A stretch of DNA of 11,787 nt from an uncultured Porphyromonas sp. (GTDB lineage Bacteria > Bacteroidota > Bacteroidia > Bacteroidales > Porphyromonadaceae). This document shows, piece after piece, positions 5,819-11,787 of the stretch. How positions within the stretch are numbered: position 1 is the stretch's first letter; every line of letters starts with the position of its first letter. The position numbers and the translations under genes were made by a program. The stretch lies in NCBI GenBank assembly GCA_900539155.1, contig UQBE01000052.1, forward strand, positions 1 through 11,787, given 5' to 3'. The notes under the pieces are model-generated. The model saw only the letters and a list, made by a program, of their open reading frames with translations. It was not told the origin of the DNA and did not search any database.

Positions 5819-6844
5819 CTACTCGTCCTCTTCTGGAGTGTAGAGAGGCTTATCGGCGAGTGCCTGCGTCATGTGGTCTACCCATACATCGACGATAGCG
5901 GGATAATCTGCCAGACCATTCATCGTGCAGCCGTCTAGGGTGCACTTGAATCCTGCCTTGTTCATCTCATAGCGCCAGCTCTCCTCCTCAGGGTTCTGCG
6001 GATCGACACCGCCCTTGAGGTCGTTGTTAGCGTGGTCACCAGCGATAGACATCAGCGGGTGCAGTAGCATCGTGCCCTCAGCCTTGCCAGAGTCCTTGAT
6101 GCGCTTGATGAGGTCCTCGATGAGATTGCCCTCCATATCGACCGTAGCGACGAAGTAGTTGGGGCTGAGCTTCTGTAGCTCCTTCTCAATCATAGGGTAG
6201 CGCGAGTTACCGTTGCCGTAGTTCATGTCCTCGGGGTTACCGTGTCCCATGAAGCTGACGAGCTTGCCTGCCTCAACCTCCTTGCCATAGACCTTGTGTA
6301 GCTCAGCAGCGACACGCTTGCAGTCCGCCTCGGTCGCTAGTAGTGGACCAGCGAGGTAGACGGTCGTCTTGGCAAACTCGGGGTGCTCACCGTTGTTGCG
6401 GAAGTCCTTGATACAGTTCTTGACACGTAGGAACTCCTCACCGGGCACTATATGCAAGGACTGTACTGCTATATCCTTGTATCCAGCAGCTCCGAGAGCC
6501 TCTAGATAGAAGTTGGGGGCGTAGTAGTTCCATCCCTTCTGAGCACAGCGTGTCATACAGATTTCTGAGGTAAAAGCGAAGTACAAGTCCCTATCGGGGA
6601 ACTGCTCCTTGAAGCGAGCCTGTACTTTCTTGAAGGTCTCCTGTGGCTTGTCCCAGGTACTACCGAAAGAGACGAGTAGGAGTGCCTTGTCTGTTGTCTT
6701 CTTTGCCTGCACTTCTTTTGTGACTGCCTGTAGCTTCTTGTCGTGATTTGAGAGAGCTAGGTTGTCGTCCTCCGTGCAGCCTACGCAGGTCAGGAGTGTC
6801 AGTCCGAGTGCGCAGAGTGATAGGCTTGTCAATAGCTTCTTCAT
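5819..6844 (-). CDS. CbiK-family chelatase-like lipoprotein (IhtB-like)
   Basis: A 341-residue CbiK-type protein. Cytoplasmic CbiK inserts cobalt into sirohydrochlorin in anaerobic B12 synthesis; exported relatives, IhtB/FetB of P. gingivalis and CbiKP of Desulfovibrio, act in haem binding or iron removal. This one is exported: a lipoprotein signal peptide ends at C20 or C23 (LLTC-VGC), followed by TEDDN, an acidic stretch like the Bacteroidetes surface-export signal, so an outer-membrane, possibly surface, location is likely. Chelatase residues are kept: H131 in SLHIVPGEEF, H201 in GHGN, E238 in VDMEG and H271 in AGDHANND; H201/E238/H271 align with the metal-binding triad of CbiK. Four cysteines (C301, C306, C97, C100) might add a disulfide or metal site. 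It sits 71 bp downstream of a TonB receptor with no promoter between, the ihtA-ihtB order. Haem or porphyrin processing is inference; a periplasmic B12-pathway role is the alternative. Confidence 0.9.
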   Translation of the reverse strand: MKKLLTSLSLCALGLTLLTCVGCTEDDNLALSNHDKKLQAVTKEVQAKKTTDKALLLVSFGSTWDKPQETFKKVQARFKEQFPDRDLYFAFTSEICMTRCAQKGWNYYAPNFYLEALGAAGYKDIAVQSLHIVPGEEFLRVKNCIKDFRNNGEHPEFAKTTVYLAGPLLATEADCKRVAAELHKVYGKEVEAGKLVSFMGHGNPEDMNYGNGNSRYPMIEKELQKLSPNYFVATVDMEGNLIEDLIKRIKDSGKAEGTMLLHPLMSIAGDHANNDLKGGVDPQNPEEESWRYEMNKAGFKCTLDGCTMNGLADYPAIVDVWVDHMTQALADKPLYTPEEDE

Positions 6845-6915
6845 AATTGCTTGGTTTATTAATTATAATGTATCGTGTGTGTTGGCTTGATAAAGTGTAG
6901 TGCGTTAGGGGTTGT

Positions 6916-9096
6916 CTAATCCTCCTCATCCTCTTGAGAGCGCGAGCGACGGGAGGAGCGCTTGGTCGGCGTAATCTGCTTGGCTCGCCCGAAGTGTAGA
7001 CTCAGATTGAGGTAGAGGGTGCGCCCAGGCGTCGAGGTGCCGTAGTGCAACCCGTGATAGGTGGTCTCGTAATAGTTGAGCAGGTTGTCCACGCCGATGT
7101 TGAGGTCGATGGACCAGTTCTCATTGGGTATGATCGTCTGCTGGGTATTGAGACGCCATAGGTGGTAGGGCTTTCCGTTGCCATCATCCTGATAGTAACG
7201 GGTGCTCTGCATACGTCCATATAGTCCTACTGCCAGCTTGTAGCGCTGGTGGAGGAAGGCTTCGCTCCAGGATAGCCCCAGGGTGGCACGGTGGTGTGCC
7301 ATACCGTCGATGGTCACTTGGCGCATCTCTTGCTTCTCGTCATCGTAGAGGAGTGCCTCGGTGTCGAGGTAGCTGTAGCTGGTGGTCAGCGTCCACTGCT
7401 TGTGAATGCGCCACTTGGCGGTGACATCGGCGCCGTAAGTCTTGGCACTGTCCATATTCTTGTACTGACGTACACGCGCTGGTCTGTAGGTAGCTATGAG
7501 GTCTCCTGGCGCCTCGCGGCTCGGGATGGTCACGAGGGTTATCATATGGTTGAGGAAGTTGCCATAGCCGGTGACGCTTACGTTGACCATTGGACTGTGA
7601 TACTCGACGCTACCGGAGACATATCTGCTGGTCTGCGCCTTGAGGTTTGGATTGCCGAGATGCAATATAATGAGAGCCATCTGGCGAATGTAGCGGTAAT
7701 GGAGCTCCTTGATTGTCGGGGTCTTAAAGCCTTCGGAGTAGGTCGCACGCAGATTGACGGGCCCTAGCTTGTAGAGGAGTGAGACCTTGGGTGTGAACTT
7801 GGCCCCAAAGGCTGGGTGGTAAGTCAGTCTGGCTCCTGCCGTCAGGTTGAAGCTCTTCGTGGGAGTCCACTCGTCCTGTAGGTAAAGACCCGCCTGAAAG
7901 TCGTCGACCCGGTCCTCGTCAAGTCGGTGTGGAGCTATGAGCCAGTTGTGATGTAAGTCTAGACCTGCGCTGAGTCGCTGGTCGAAGGGTAGTGAGAAGA
8001 CCCCCTTGAGTTGTGTCGTGATGCGCTGCTGGTTGCTCTGTAGTCCTACATCTCCTGGGAAGTAGGGGAAGCTGAATTCCTTACCGTCTGGTTGGAACTC
8101 CTTCGCCCAGGTCTCACCCGTGTAGACGTAGTAGTAAGCGTGCATGTAGTACTGCATCTGAGCCGTCAAGACCGCTCCCTGTGGAGTCTGCCAGCGCATG
8201 CCAGCACCTGCGGAGGTATTGTGATAGCGGAAGTCATAAGTCTTGTAATCGGGGACACCCGTCGGGCGATGGATGTCCTTACGATAGTAGTTGCCCTCGA
8301 CATAGGCCGAGAGGGGCTTGCCCTGTCGCCAGTAAAGATGTTGTCCGATCTGCCAGTCTAGGTAGGGATTGGAGGTGTTGTTGACCGAGTTCGTGATAGG
8401 ATACTCATATCGATTCGGATCCTCGCAGGTTGTGTTTTGCCAGCCGTCCGAGTGCTTTAGATTAAAGTCGGTCAGCGTCGTCCAGTCGCCTGCTTTGTAC
8501 TGAAAAGCGTTGGACTGGTTGACCACACCATAAGAGGCGACCCGTGTGCTATTGTCTATGGATAGGTTGTCACGACTCTTCTTGGTGATGATGTTGATGA
8601 CACCTGCGATAGCGTCACTACCATAGAGAGCGGAGGCTGCACCCTTGACCACTTCGATGCGCTCGATGCGGGTCGGGTCAATCATATCTAGGTTCGTCTG
8701 CCCGCCTAGGTCACTCATAAGTCGCTTACCATTGAGCAAGATGAGAATATACTGACTGCTCAAACCACCCATTTGCATAGCGGTACCCATATCGCTGTGG
8801 CTAAAGTCTATCGACGGGATGAGCCCCGAGAGAATCTCCGTCAGGGAGGCTGACCCATAGCTCTCTAGCGTCTTCGCATTGATAATCTCCGTCTGTACGG
8901 GCGCATTCTTGAGGAGGTAGTTCGTTCCTGTGCCGGTCACGACCACTTCGTCTAGGTTAAAGACCGAGAGCGAGTCCACCGATGCCCAGATGAGCGAGTC
9001 GGTTTGGGCAGCTGCTGGGGTCGCTTCCTGTGCCATCAGCGTAGCGGGAAGCAATAGAATCAAGAGCTGTAAGGCGGTTGCTATGTGGCGAGTCAT
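6916..9096 (-). CDS. TonB-dependent outer-membrane receptor (haem/siderophore type, IhtA-like)
   Basis: A 726-residue outer-membrane importer energised by TonB. A signal peptide (residues 1-22, cleavage near LMA|QE) is followed by a TonB box (48-53, LDEVVV) and a plug domain ending in the family signature RIERIEVVKGAASALYGSDA (143-162) and GVINIITK. A 22-stranded barrel follows. It has no SusC-type N-terminal domain and no SusD partner, so it is a HmuR/IhtA/BtuB-type receptor. FKTP (457-460) and GNPNL (481-485), with H466 and H479 between, resemble the FRAP/NPNL boxes and intervening histidine of haem receptors. The barrel's last strand (TLYLNLSLHFG) is followed by 23 basic-then-acidic residues, an odd tail since most barrels end at an aromatic residue. 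The gene is first in an operon with the CbiK-like lipoprotein. Haem or another tetrapyrrole is the likely ligand; vitamin B12 cannot be excluded. Confidence 0.93.
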   Translation of the reverse strand: MTRHIATALQLLILLLPATLMAQEATPAAAQTDSLIWASVDSLSVFNLDEVVVTGTGTNYLLKNAPVQTEIINAKTLESYGSASLTEILSGLIPSIDFSHSDMGTAMQMGGLSSQYILILLNGKRLMSDLGGQTNLDMIDPTRIERIEVVKGAASALYGSDAIAGVINIITKKSRDNLSIDNSTRVASYGVVNQSNAFQYKAGDWTTLTDFNLKHSDGWQNTTCEDPNRYEYPITNSVNNTSNPYLDWQIGQHLYWRQGKPLSAYVEGNYYRKDIHRPTGVPDYKTYDFRYHNTSAGAGMRWQTPQGAVLTAQMQYYMHAYYYVYTGETWAKEFQPDGKEFSFPYFPGDVGLQSNQQRITTQLKGVFSLPFDQRLSAGLDLHHNWLIAPHRLDEDRVDDFQAGLYLQDEWTPTKSFNLTAGARLTYHPAFGAKFTPKVSLLYKLGPVNLRATYSEGFKTPTIKELHYRYIRQMALIILHLGNPNLKAQTSRYVSGSVEYHSPMVNVSVTGYGNFLNHMITLVTIPSREAPGDLIATYRPARVRQYKNMDSAKTYGADVTAKWRIHKQWTLTTSYSYLDTEALLYDDEKQEMRQVTIDGMAHHRATLGLSWSEAFLHQRYKLAVGLYGRMQSTRYYQDDGNGKPYHLWRLNTQQTIIPNENWSIDLNIGVDNLLNYYETTYHGLHYGTSTPGRTLYLNLSLHFGRAKQITPTKRSSRRSRSQEDEED

Positions 9097-9166
9097 AAAT
9101 CGATGATACTAATGAGATGAGCCTCAGTGGAAGACCTCCGATGTAGGTGGGGCTTTTACTATGTCA

Positions 9167-9174
9167 CAAAGGTA
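9167..9174 (-). promoter_or_regulatory. Probable -7 element for the receptor/CbiK operon
   Basis: TACCTTTG on the minus strand (9174-9167) matches TAnnTTTG and lies about 70 bp before the receptor ATG. No TTTG occurs at the expected -33 spacing, so the promoter may depend on an activator or be weak. I see no Fur-type operator. Confidence 0.5.
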
Positions 9175-9248
9175 GTGAAAAAAACGCTCATACGTGTATA
9201 GCCCGCGAAGGAGATGCGGACGAAAAAACTCATCGATGCGGGAGCTTG

Positions 9249-9267
9249 CCAGGGCTGACGCATTATA
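9249..9267. repeat. 19-bp dispersed repeat, copy 1
   Basis: CCAGGGCTGACGCATTATA occurs here and, identically and in the same orientation, at 11733-11751. Two exact 19-bp copies within 2.5 kb is well beyond chance and points to a dispersed repeat family. CTGAC inside it pairs with GTCAG at 9276-9280. Confidence 0.7.
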
Positions 9268-9354
9268 GTCGCTCTGTCAGGAACTACGCATAGCGACCAG
9301 CGAGGAGTAGATTAACTCATTATAATATAATGTGTCACCCCTGTACGACACCCT

Positions 9355-9399
9355 CTGATAGTTCCGATCCCTCCGATAGCTCCGATAGCTCCGATCTCT
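9355..9399. repeat. 9-bp tandem repeat, five units
   Basis: Consecutive 9-bp units with consensus CCGATAGCT (first unit CTGATAGTT, then two central perfect copies and two variants). Copy number could vary by slippage. It sits about 460 bp before the SOD gene. Confidence 0.75.
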
Positions 9400-9409
9400 A
9401 ATCCCTGCC

Positions 9410-9444
9410 CTCTAATCTCTAACTTCTAACCTCTAACCTCTAAT
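9410..9444. repeat. 7-bp tandem repeat, five units
   Basis: Five consecutive heptamers with consensus CTCTAAC (CTCTAAT, CTCTAAC, TTCTAAC, CTCTAAC, CTCTAAT). The strand is purely pyrimidine plus AA, so the tract is strongly strand-asymmetric. It directly precedes the CCACGTGG array. Confidence 0.75.
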
Positions 9445-9463
9445 TACCCTCTTTTCTCGAATA

Positions 9464-9637
9464 TCCACGTGGAAAATCTCAAATCTCCACGTGGATATTT
9501 TTTATTTTCCACGTGGGCGTGATTCATTTCCTCCGAAGTTTCATTTGATTCCTCCGAAGAATTTTTTCTTCCCCACGTGGAAAATAAAAATTCTCCACGT
9601 GGGGATTTCGAAATATCCACGTGGAAATCGGTTTTTC
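9464..9637. repeat. 22-bp repeat array built on CCACGTGG palindromes
   Basis: The perfect palindrome CCACGTGG occurs six times, at 9465, 9487, 9509, 9573, 9595 and 9617. Spacing is exactly 22 bp within each group of three; the 64-bp gap between groups fits two further units (22 and 20 bp) whose cores have drifted to CTCCGAAG (9531 and 9552). That gives eight tandem units: a conserved 8-10-bp core and a 12-bp AT-rich spacer that varies. The last unit ends about 210 bp before the SOD start. It might be a multi-site binding array, a MITE-like repeat or a structural locus; I recognise no matching protein. Confidence 0.85.
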
Positions 9638-9718
9638 CCGACATAGTGCTGTTTTGATATCTAGTCGGGTCTAAATTATTGTAGCAATCCAGCGTTGCAT
9701 TTCTTCACCCCTGGGAAG

Positions 9719-9750
9719 CTTGCTTTTGTCCCTCTTTTTACCTACCTTTG
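9719..9750 (+). promoter_or_regulatory. Bacteroidetes-type promoter for SOD
   Basis: CTTG (9719-9722, three of four bases of TTTG), 20 bases, then a perfect TACCTTTG (9743-9750). The leader is about 90 nt and can fold: GTGATG and CGCT (9750-9759) pair with AGCGCA...CATCAC (about 9806-9819), enclosing the palindrome GGAGCGCTCC (9766-9775). Confidence 0.7.
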
Positions 9751-9847
9751 TGATGCGCTTGTTTTGGAGCGCTCCTGCTCGATAAACTCTCGACGGAAGC
9801 TCCCGAGCGCACTCATCACACTTAATCCAATAAAAAAGTAATCTAGT

Positions 9848-10429
9848 ATGACACACGAACTAATAAAGCTCCCCTACGCAAACGATGCACTCGAGCCTGT
9901 CATCAGCGCCGAGACAATCCAGTACCACCACGGCAAGCACCTCAAGGGCTATGTGGATACACTCAATAAGCTGCTCCCAGATAGCGACCTCAAGGACGCA
10001 TCTCTCGAGGAGCTGGTCCGCAAGGCTGAGGGAAAGCTCTACAATCAGGCTGGTCAGGTTATGAATCACAATATGTACTTCCTGCAGTTTGCTCCCAATG
10101 CTGGTGGTCAGCCCGAGGGCAAGCTAGCCGAGGCTATCAAGCGTGATTTCGGTAGCTTTGAGGAGTTTCAAGCAGCTTTCAATGATGCTTGCACCTCACT
10201 CTTTGGCTCAGGATGGGCGTGGCTCGCTAGTGACAACCAGGGCAAGCTCTCTATCGAGAAGGAGCCAAACGCTGGCAATCCACTACGCAAGGGTCTGAAG
10301 CCGCTGATGTGCTTCGACGTTTGGGAGCACGCTTACTACCTATCCTACCAGAACCGCCGCGCAGACCACGTCAAGGACCTATGGTCTCTTGTCAACTGGA
10401 AGGAGATCGCTCACCGCTACGAGGCGTAA
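9848..10429 (+). CDS. sodB: Superoxide dismutase, Fe/Mn family
   Basis: A 193-residue cytoplasmic enzyme converting superoxide to O2 and H2O2. All four metal ligands are present: H27 (in YHHGKH), H74 (in MNHNMYF), D157 and H161 (in FDVWEHAYY). The active-site glutamine is at Q70 (NQAGQV), the iron-SOD position. As I recall it, the P. gingivalis SOD is nearly collinear (the same ligand numbers, KEPNAGNP, DVWEHAYYL-YQNRRADH-KDLWS). That enzyme works with either Fe or Mn, and residue 155 sets its metal preference; here residue 155 is Cys, not Gly or Thr. Full length, with the start following the promoter and leader at 9719-9847. H2O2 it makes could be removed by the rubrerythrin encoded at 464. 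Confidence 0.97.
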   Translation: MTHELIKLPYANDALEPVISAETIQYHHGKHLKGYVDTLNKLLPDSDLKDASLEELVRKAEGKLYNQAGQVMNHNMYFLQFAPNAGGQPEGKLAEAIKRDFGSFEEFQAAFNDACTSLFGSGWAWLASDNQGKLSIEKEPNAGNPLRKGLKPLMCFDVWEHAYYLSYQNRRADHVKDLWSLVNWKEIAHRYEA

Positions 10430-10465
10430 GCTGGTAGGCTAACCCTTAGCGCGACGGCGTAAGAG

Positions 10466-10526
10466 GAGAGATTGGGGCGTGAGTAGTGAGACCCACCGGG
10501 TCGAAGAGCTTACCCTCCAGTCTCTC
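10466..10526. terminator. Possible terminator structure after SOD
   Basis: GAGAGATTGG (10466-10475) pairs with CCAGTCTCTC (10517-10526) over 10 bp with one G-T wobble, enclosing the small hairpin GACCC-ACC-GGGTC (10490-10502). It is followed by TTGCTCTATATATT. It could end the SOD transcript, but the T-tract is poor. Confidence 0.4.
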
Positions 10527-10529
10527 TTG

Positions 10530-10552
10530 CTCTATATATTATATATGTAGAG
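10530..10552 (+). promoter_or_regulatory. AT-rich palindromic stretch before malate dehydrogenase
   Basis: CTCTA (10530-10534) and TAGAG (10548-10552) bracket an alternating TATAT core, 54 bp before the start codon. No TAnnTTTG box lies between SOD and malate dehydrogenase, so this is the best candidate for a promoter or operator. The evidence is weak. Confidence 0.3.
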
Positions 10553-10605
10553 TGGCGTGACAAAACAAGCAGACAAACTTTCAATACAGACTAGAATAAG
10601 ACACT

Positions 10606-11604
10606 ATGAACTTCGTAACGCAAGACAAGCTGGTTCTCATCGGCGCTGCCGGTATGATTGGATCCAATATGGCGCAGACCGCAGCCATGATGCACTTGAC
10701 CCCCAACATCTGTCTCTACGACCCCTTTGCCAAGGGGCTCGAAGGCGTCTGGGAGGAGATGCGGCACTGTGGTTTCGACGGACTTAACCTCACCTTTACC
10801 TCGGACATTGCGGAGGCACTACAAGGAGCTAAGTATATAGTCTCCTCTGGCGGCGCACCCCGCAAGGAGGGTATGACGCGTGAGGACCTCCTCAAGGGCA
10901 ACTCTGAGATAGCAGCTGAGCTGGGACGAAACATCAAGAAGTACTGCCCCGATGTGAACCATGTGGTCATCATCTTCAACCCCGCCGACATCACGGGTCT
11001 CGTCACGCTCATACACTCAGGACTGAAGCCCTCACAGGTGACCACCCTCGCTGCACTCGACAGCACACGTCTGCAGAGCGAGCTGGCTAAGCACTTTGGT
11101 CTCCAGCAGAGCCAGGTGACCAATACCCGCACCTATGGTGGTCACGGGGAGCAGATGGCAGTCTTCGCTAGTACGGCGCGCGTTGACGGGAAGCCTCTGA
11201 CCGACCTCATTGGCACGGATAAACTGACGCACGACGACTGGGCAGCACTCCAGCAGCGTGTCATCAAGGGTGGTGCCAACATCATCGCCCTACGTGGACG
11301 CTCTAGCTTCCAGAGCCCTGCATACGTCTCCATCGAGATGATACGTGCTGCTATGGGCGGTGAGCCGTTTCGCTGGCCCGCTGGTTGCTTCGTCAGCGAT
11401 GACCGCTACAAGAACGTGATGATGGCTCGTGAGACCACAATCACACGTGACGGCGTCGCCTACAAGGAGGTGCAGGGGCTCCCCGAGGAGGAGGCTGCTC
11501 TCGACAAGAGCTACGAGCACCTACAGGCGATGCGTGACCAGATTATACAGATGGGTATCATACCAGCTGTCGCTGACTGGCACACGGTCAATCCGAACCT
11601 ATAG
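10606..11604 (+). CDS. mdh: Malate dehydrogenase
   Basis: A 332-residue NAD-dependent dehydrogenase that interconverts malate and oxaloacetate; in this phylum it runs mainly toward malate in the fumarate/succinate branch of fermentation. The Rossmann fold opens with GAAGMIGSNM (13-22), and D39 after the second strand indicates NAD. The mobile substrate loop has R86 and R92 (PRKEGMTREDLL), and the catalytic pair is in LDSTR (D152, R155) and GGHGEQM (H180). Malate rather than lactate specificity fits the arginine pattern. It is slightly longer than the 310-residue bacterial norm, in line with Bacteroidetes forms. It stands alone, with a strong terminator behind it; its promoter is unclear. Confidence 0.95.
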   Translation: MNFVTQDKLVLIGAAGMIGSNMAQTAAMMHLTPNICLYDPFAKGLEGVWEEMRHCGFDGLNLTFTSDIAEALQGAKYIVSSGGAPRKEGMTREDLLKGNSEIAAELGRNIKKYCPDVNHVVIIFNPADITGLVTLIHSGLKPSQVTTLAALDSTRLQSELAKHFGLQQSQVTNTRTYGGHGEQMAVFASTARVDGKPLTDLIGTDKLTHDDWAALQQRVIKGGANIIALRGRSSFQSPAYVSIEMIRAAMGGEPFRWPAGCFVSDDRYKNVMMARETTITRDGVAYKEVQGLPEEEAALDKSYEHLQAMRDQIIQMGIIPAVADWHTVNPNL

Positions 11605-11674
11605 CCCCACGCCCCTAGGCGCAGCTCTCACACTAGAGCAGGGCGCTTCAGGAGTGACTCCTAATTATAGTAGC

Positions 11675-11707
11675 AGAGACGCACGATTCGTGCGTCTCTC
11701 TTTTTTA
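11675..11707 (+). terminator. Strong intrinsic terminator after malate dehydrogenase
   Basis: AGAGACGCACG (11675-11685) pairs perfectly with CGTGCGTCTCT (11689-11699) around a 3-nt loop and is followed at once by CTTTTTT, the best Rho-independent terminator in the window. It lies about 70 bp after the stop. Confidence 0.9.
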
Positions 11708-11732
11708 TCGCGCTCTTCTCGTACTATAGTGT

Positions 11733-11751
11733 CCAGGGCTGACGCATTATA
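11733..11751. repeat. 19-bp dispersed repeat, copy 2
   Basis: Identical to 9249-9267. It overlaps the stop codon of the possible partial minus-strand gene at the window edge. Confidence 0.7.
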
Positions 11752-11787
11752 ATTCTATTTCGAAGATTTCCTCTGGAGTCATACGTG
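11747..11787 (-). CDS. Possible C-terminus of a gene running in from the right
   Basis: On the minus strand the frame from the window edge reads RMTPEEIFEIEL and stops at TAA (11749-11747). Charged, non-repetitive residues and a position convergent with malate dehydrogenase fit a gene end, but only 13 codons are visible, so identity cannot be judged. It could also be chance. Confidence 0.3.
   Translation of the reverse strand, partial: RMTPEEIFEIEL

Larger units (their letters stand above)
9175..9847. other. Gene-free region between divergent receptor and SOD genes
   Basis: The 750 bp between the receptor and SOD start codons hold no credible gene. Moving rightward, it contains the receptor's promoter element, a CATCGATG palindrome (about 9223-9230), a dispersed 19-bp repeat, a 6-bp hairpin (GTCGCT 9268-9273 / AGCGAC 9292-9297), an AT-rich stretch (9312-9332), 9-bp and 7-bp tandem repeats, the CCACGTGG array, and the SOD promoter with a long leader. 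Confidence 0.75.

Noticed and set aside
7291..7767. 158-codon open frame antisense to the TonB receptor
   Set aside because: It lies wholly within the receptor gene and reads as valine/leucine-rich mirror coding with no domain.
9464..9637. CRISPR array
   Set aside because: The conserved part is only 8-10 bp, spacers are about 12 bp and AT-rich, and no cas gene is nearby.

Overview
The window looks like chromosomal DNA from a Bacteroidales anaerobe, most likely Porphyromonas (P. asaccharolytica/uenonis-like rather than P. gingivalis; the species guess is inference). Reasons: several genes carry a Bacteroidetes-type promoter (TTTG, 19-20 bases, TAnnTTTG) and lack a Shine-Dalgarno; the SOD closely resembles the P. 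gingivalis enzyme as I remember it; and a TonB receptor plus CbiK-like lipoprotein pair matches the ihtA-ihtB order of P. gingivalis haem uptake.

Layout. 1-420: tRNA-Ser(UGA) on the minus strand with its promoter, then a terminator shared with the next gene. 464-1118: rubrerythrin (minus) with promoter. 1232-2471: GAPDH (plus) with promoter and terminator. 2561-4388: a probable two-gene unit, a DEAD-box RNA helicase with an RGG-rich tail and a YfcE/MJ0936-type metallophosphoesterase. 4389-4786: a gene-free stretch full of inverted repeats (a REP-like pair, a 17-bp perfect hairpin, a 15-bp long-range inverted repeat). 4787-5500: AlkD-like DNA alkylation repair protein (minus), with a 175-bp MITE carrying 12-bp terminal repeats and a 5-bp target duplication inserted 30 bp in front of its start. 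5717-5802: two hairpins. 5819-9096: a minus-strand operon, TonB-dependent receptor followed by a CbiK-family lipoprotein. 9097-9847: a 750-bp gene-free region with a dispersed 19-bp repeat, 9-bp and 7-bp tandem repeats, and a 22-bp repeat array built on the palindrome CCACGTGG. 9848-10429: Fe/Mn superoxide dismutase. 10606-11604: malate dehydrogenase with a strong terminator. The last 41 bases may hold the end of another minus-strand gene.

How they work together. Rubrerythrin and SOD are oxidative-stress defences of an anaerobe; GAPDH and malate dehydrogenase are central carbon metabolism; the receptor/CbiK pair probably captures haem, a porphyrin or a cobalt/iron tetrapyrrole at the outer membrane. 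None of the core genes is novel. The most unusual material is non-coding: the CCACGTGG array, the MITE with its intact target duplication, and the paired palindromes. In the genes, the points of interest are Cys at the metal-preference position of the SOD and an iht-like locus with no inner-membrane transporter genes downstream.
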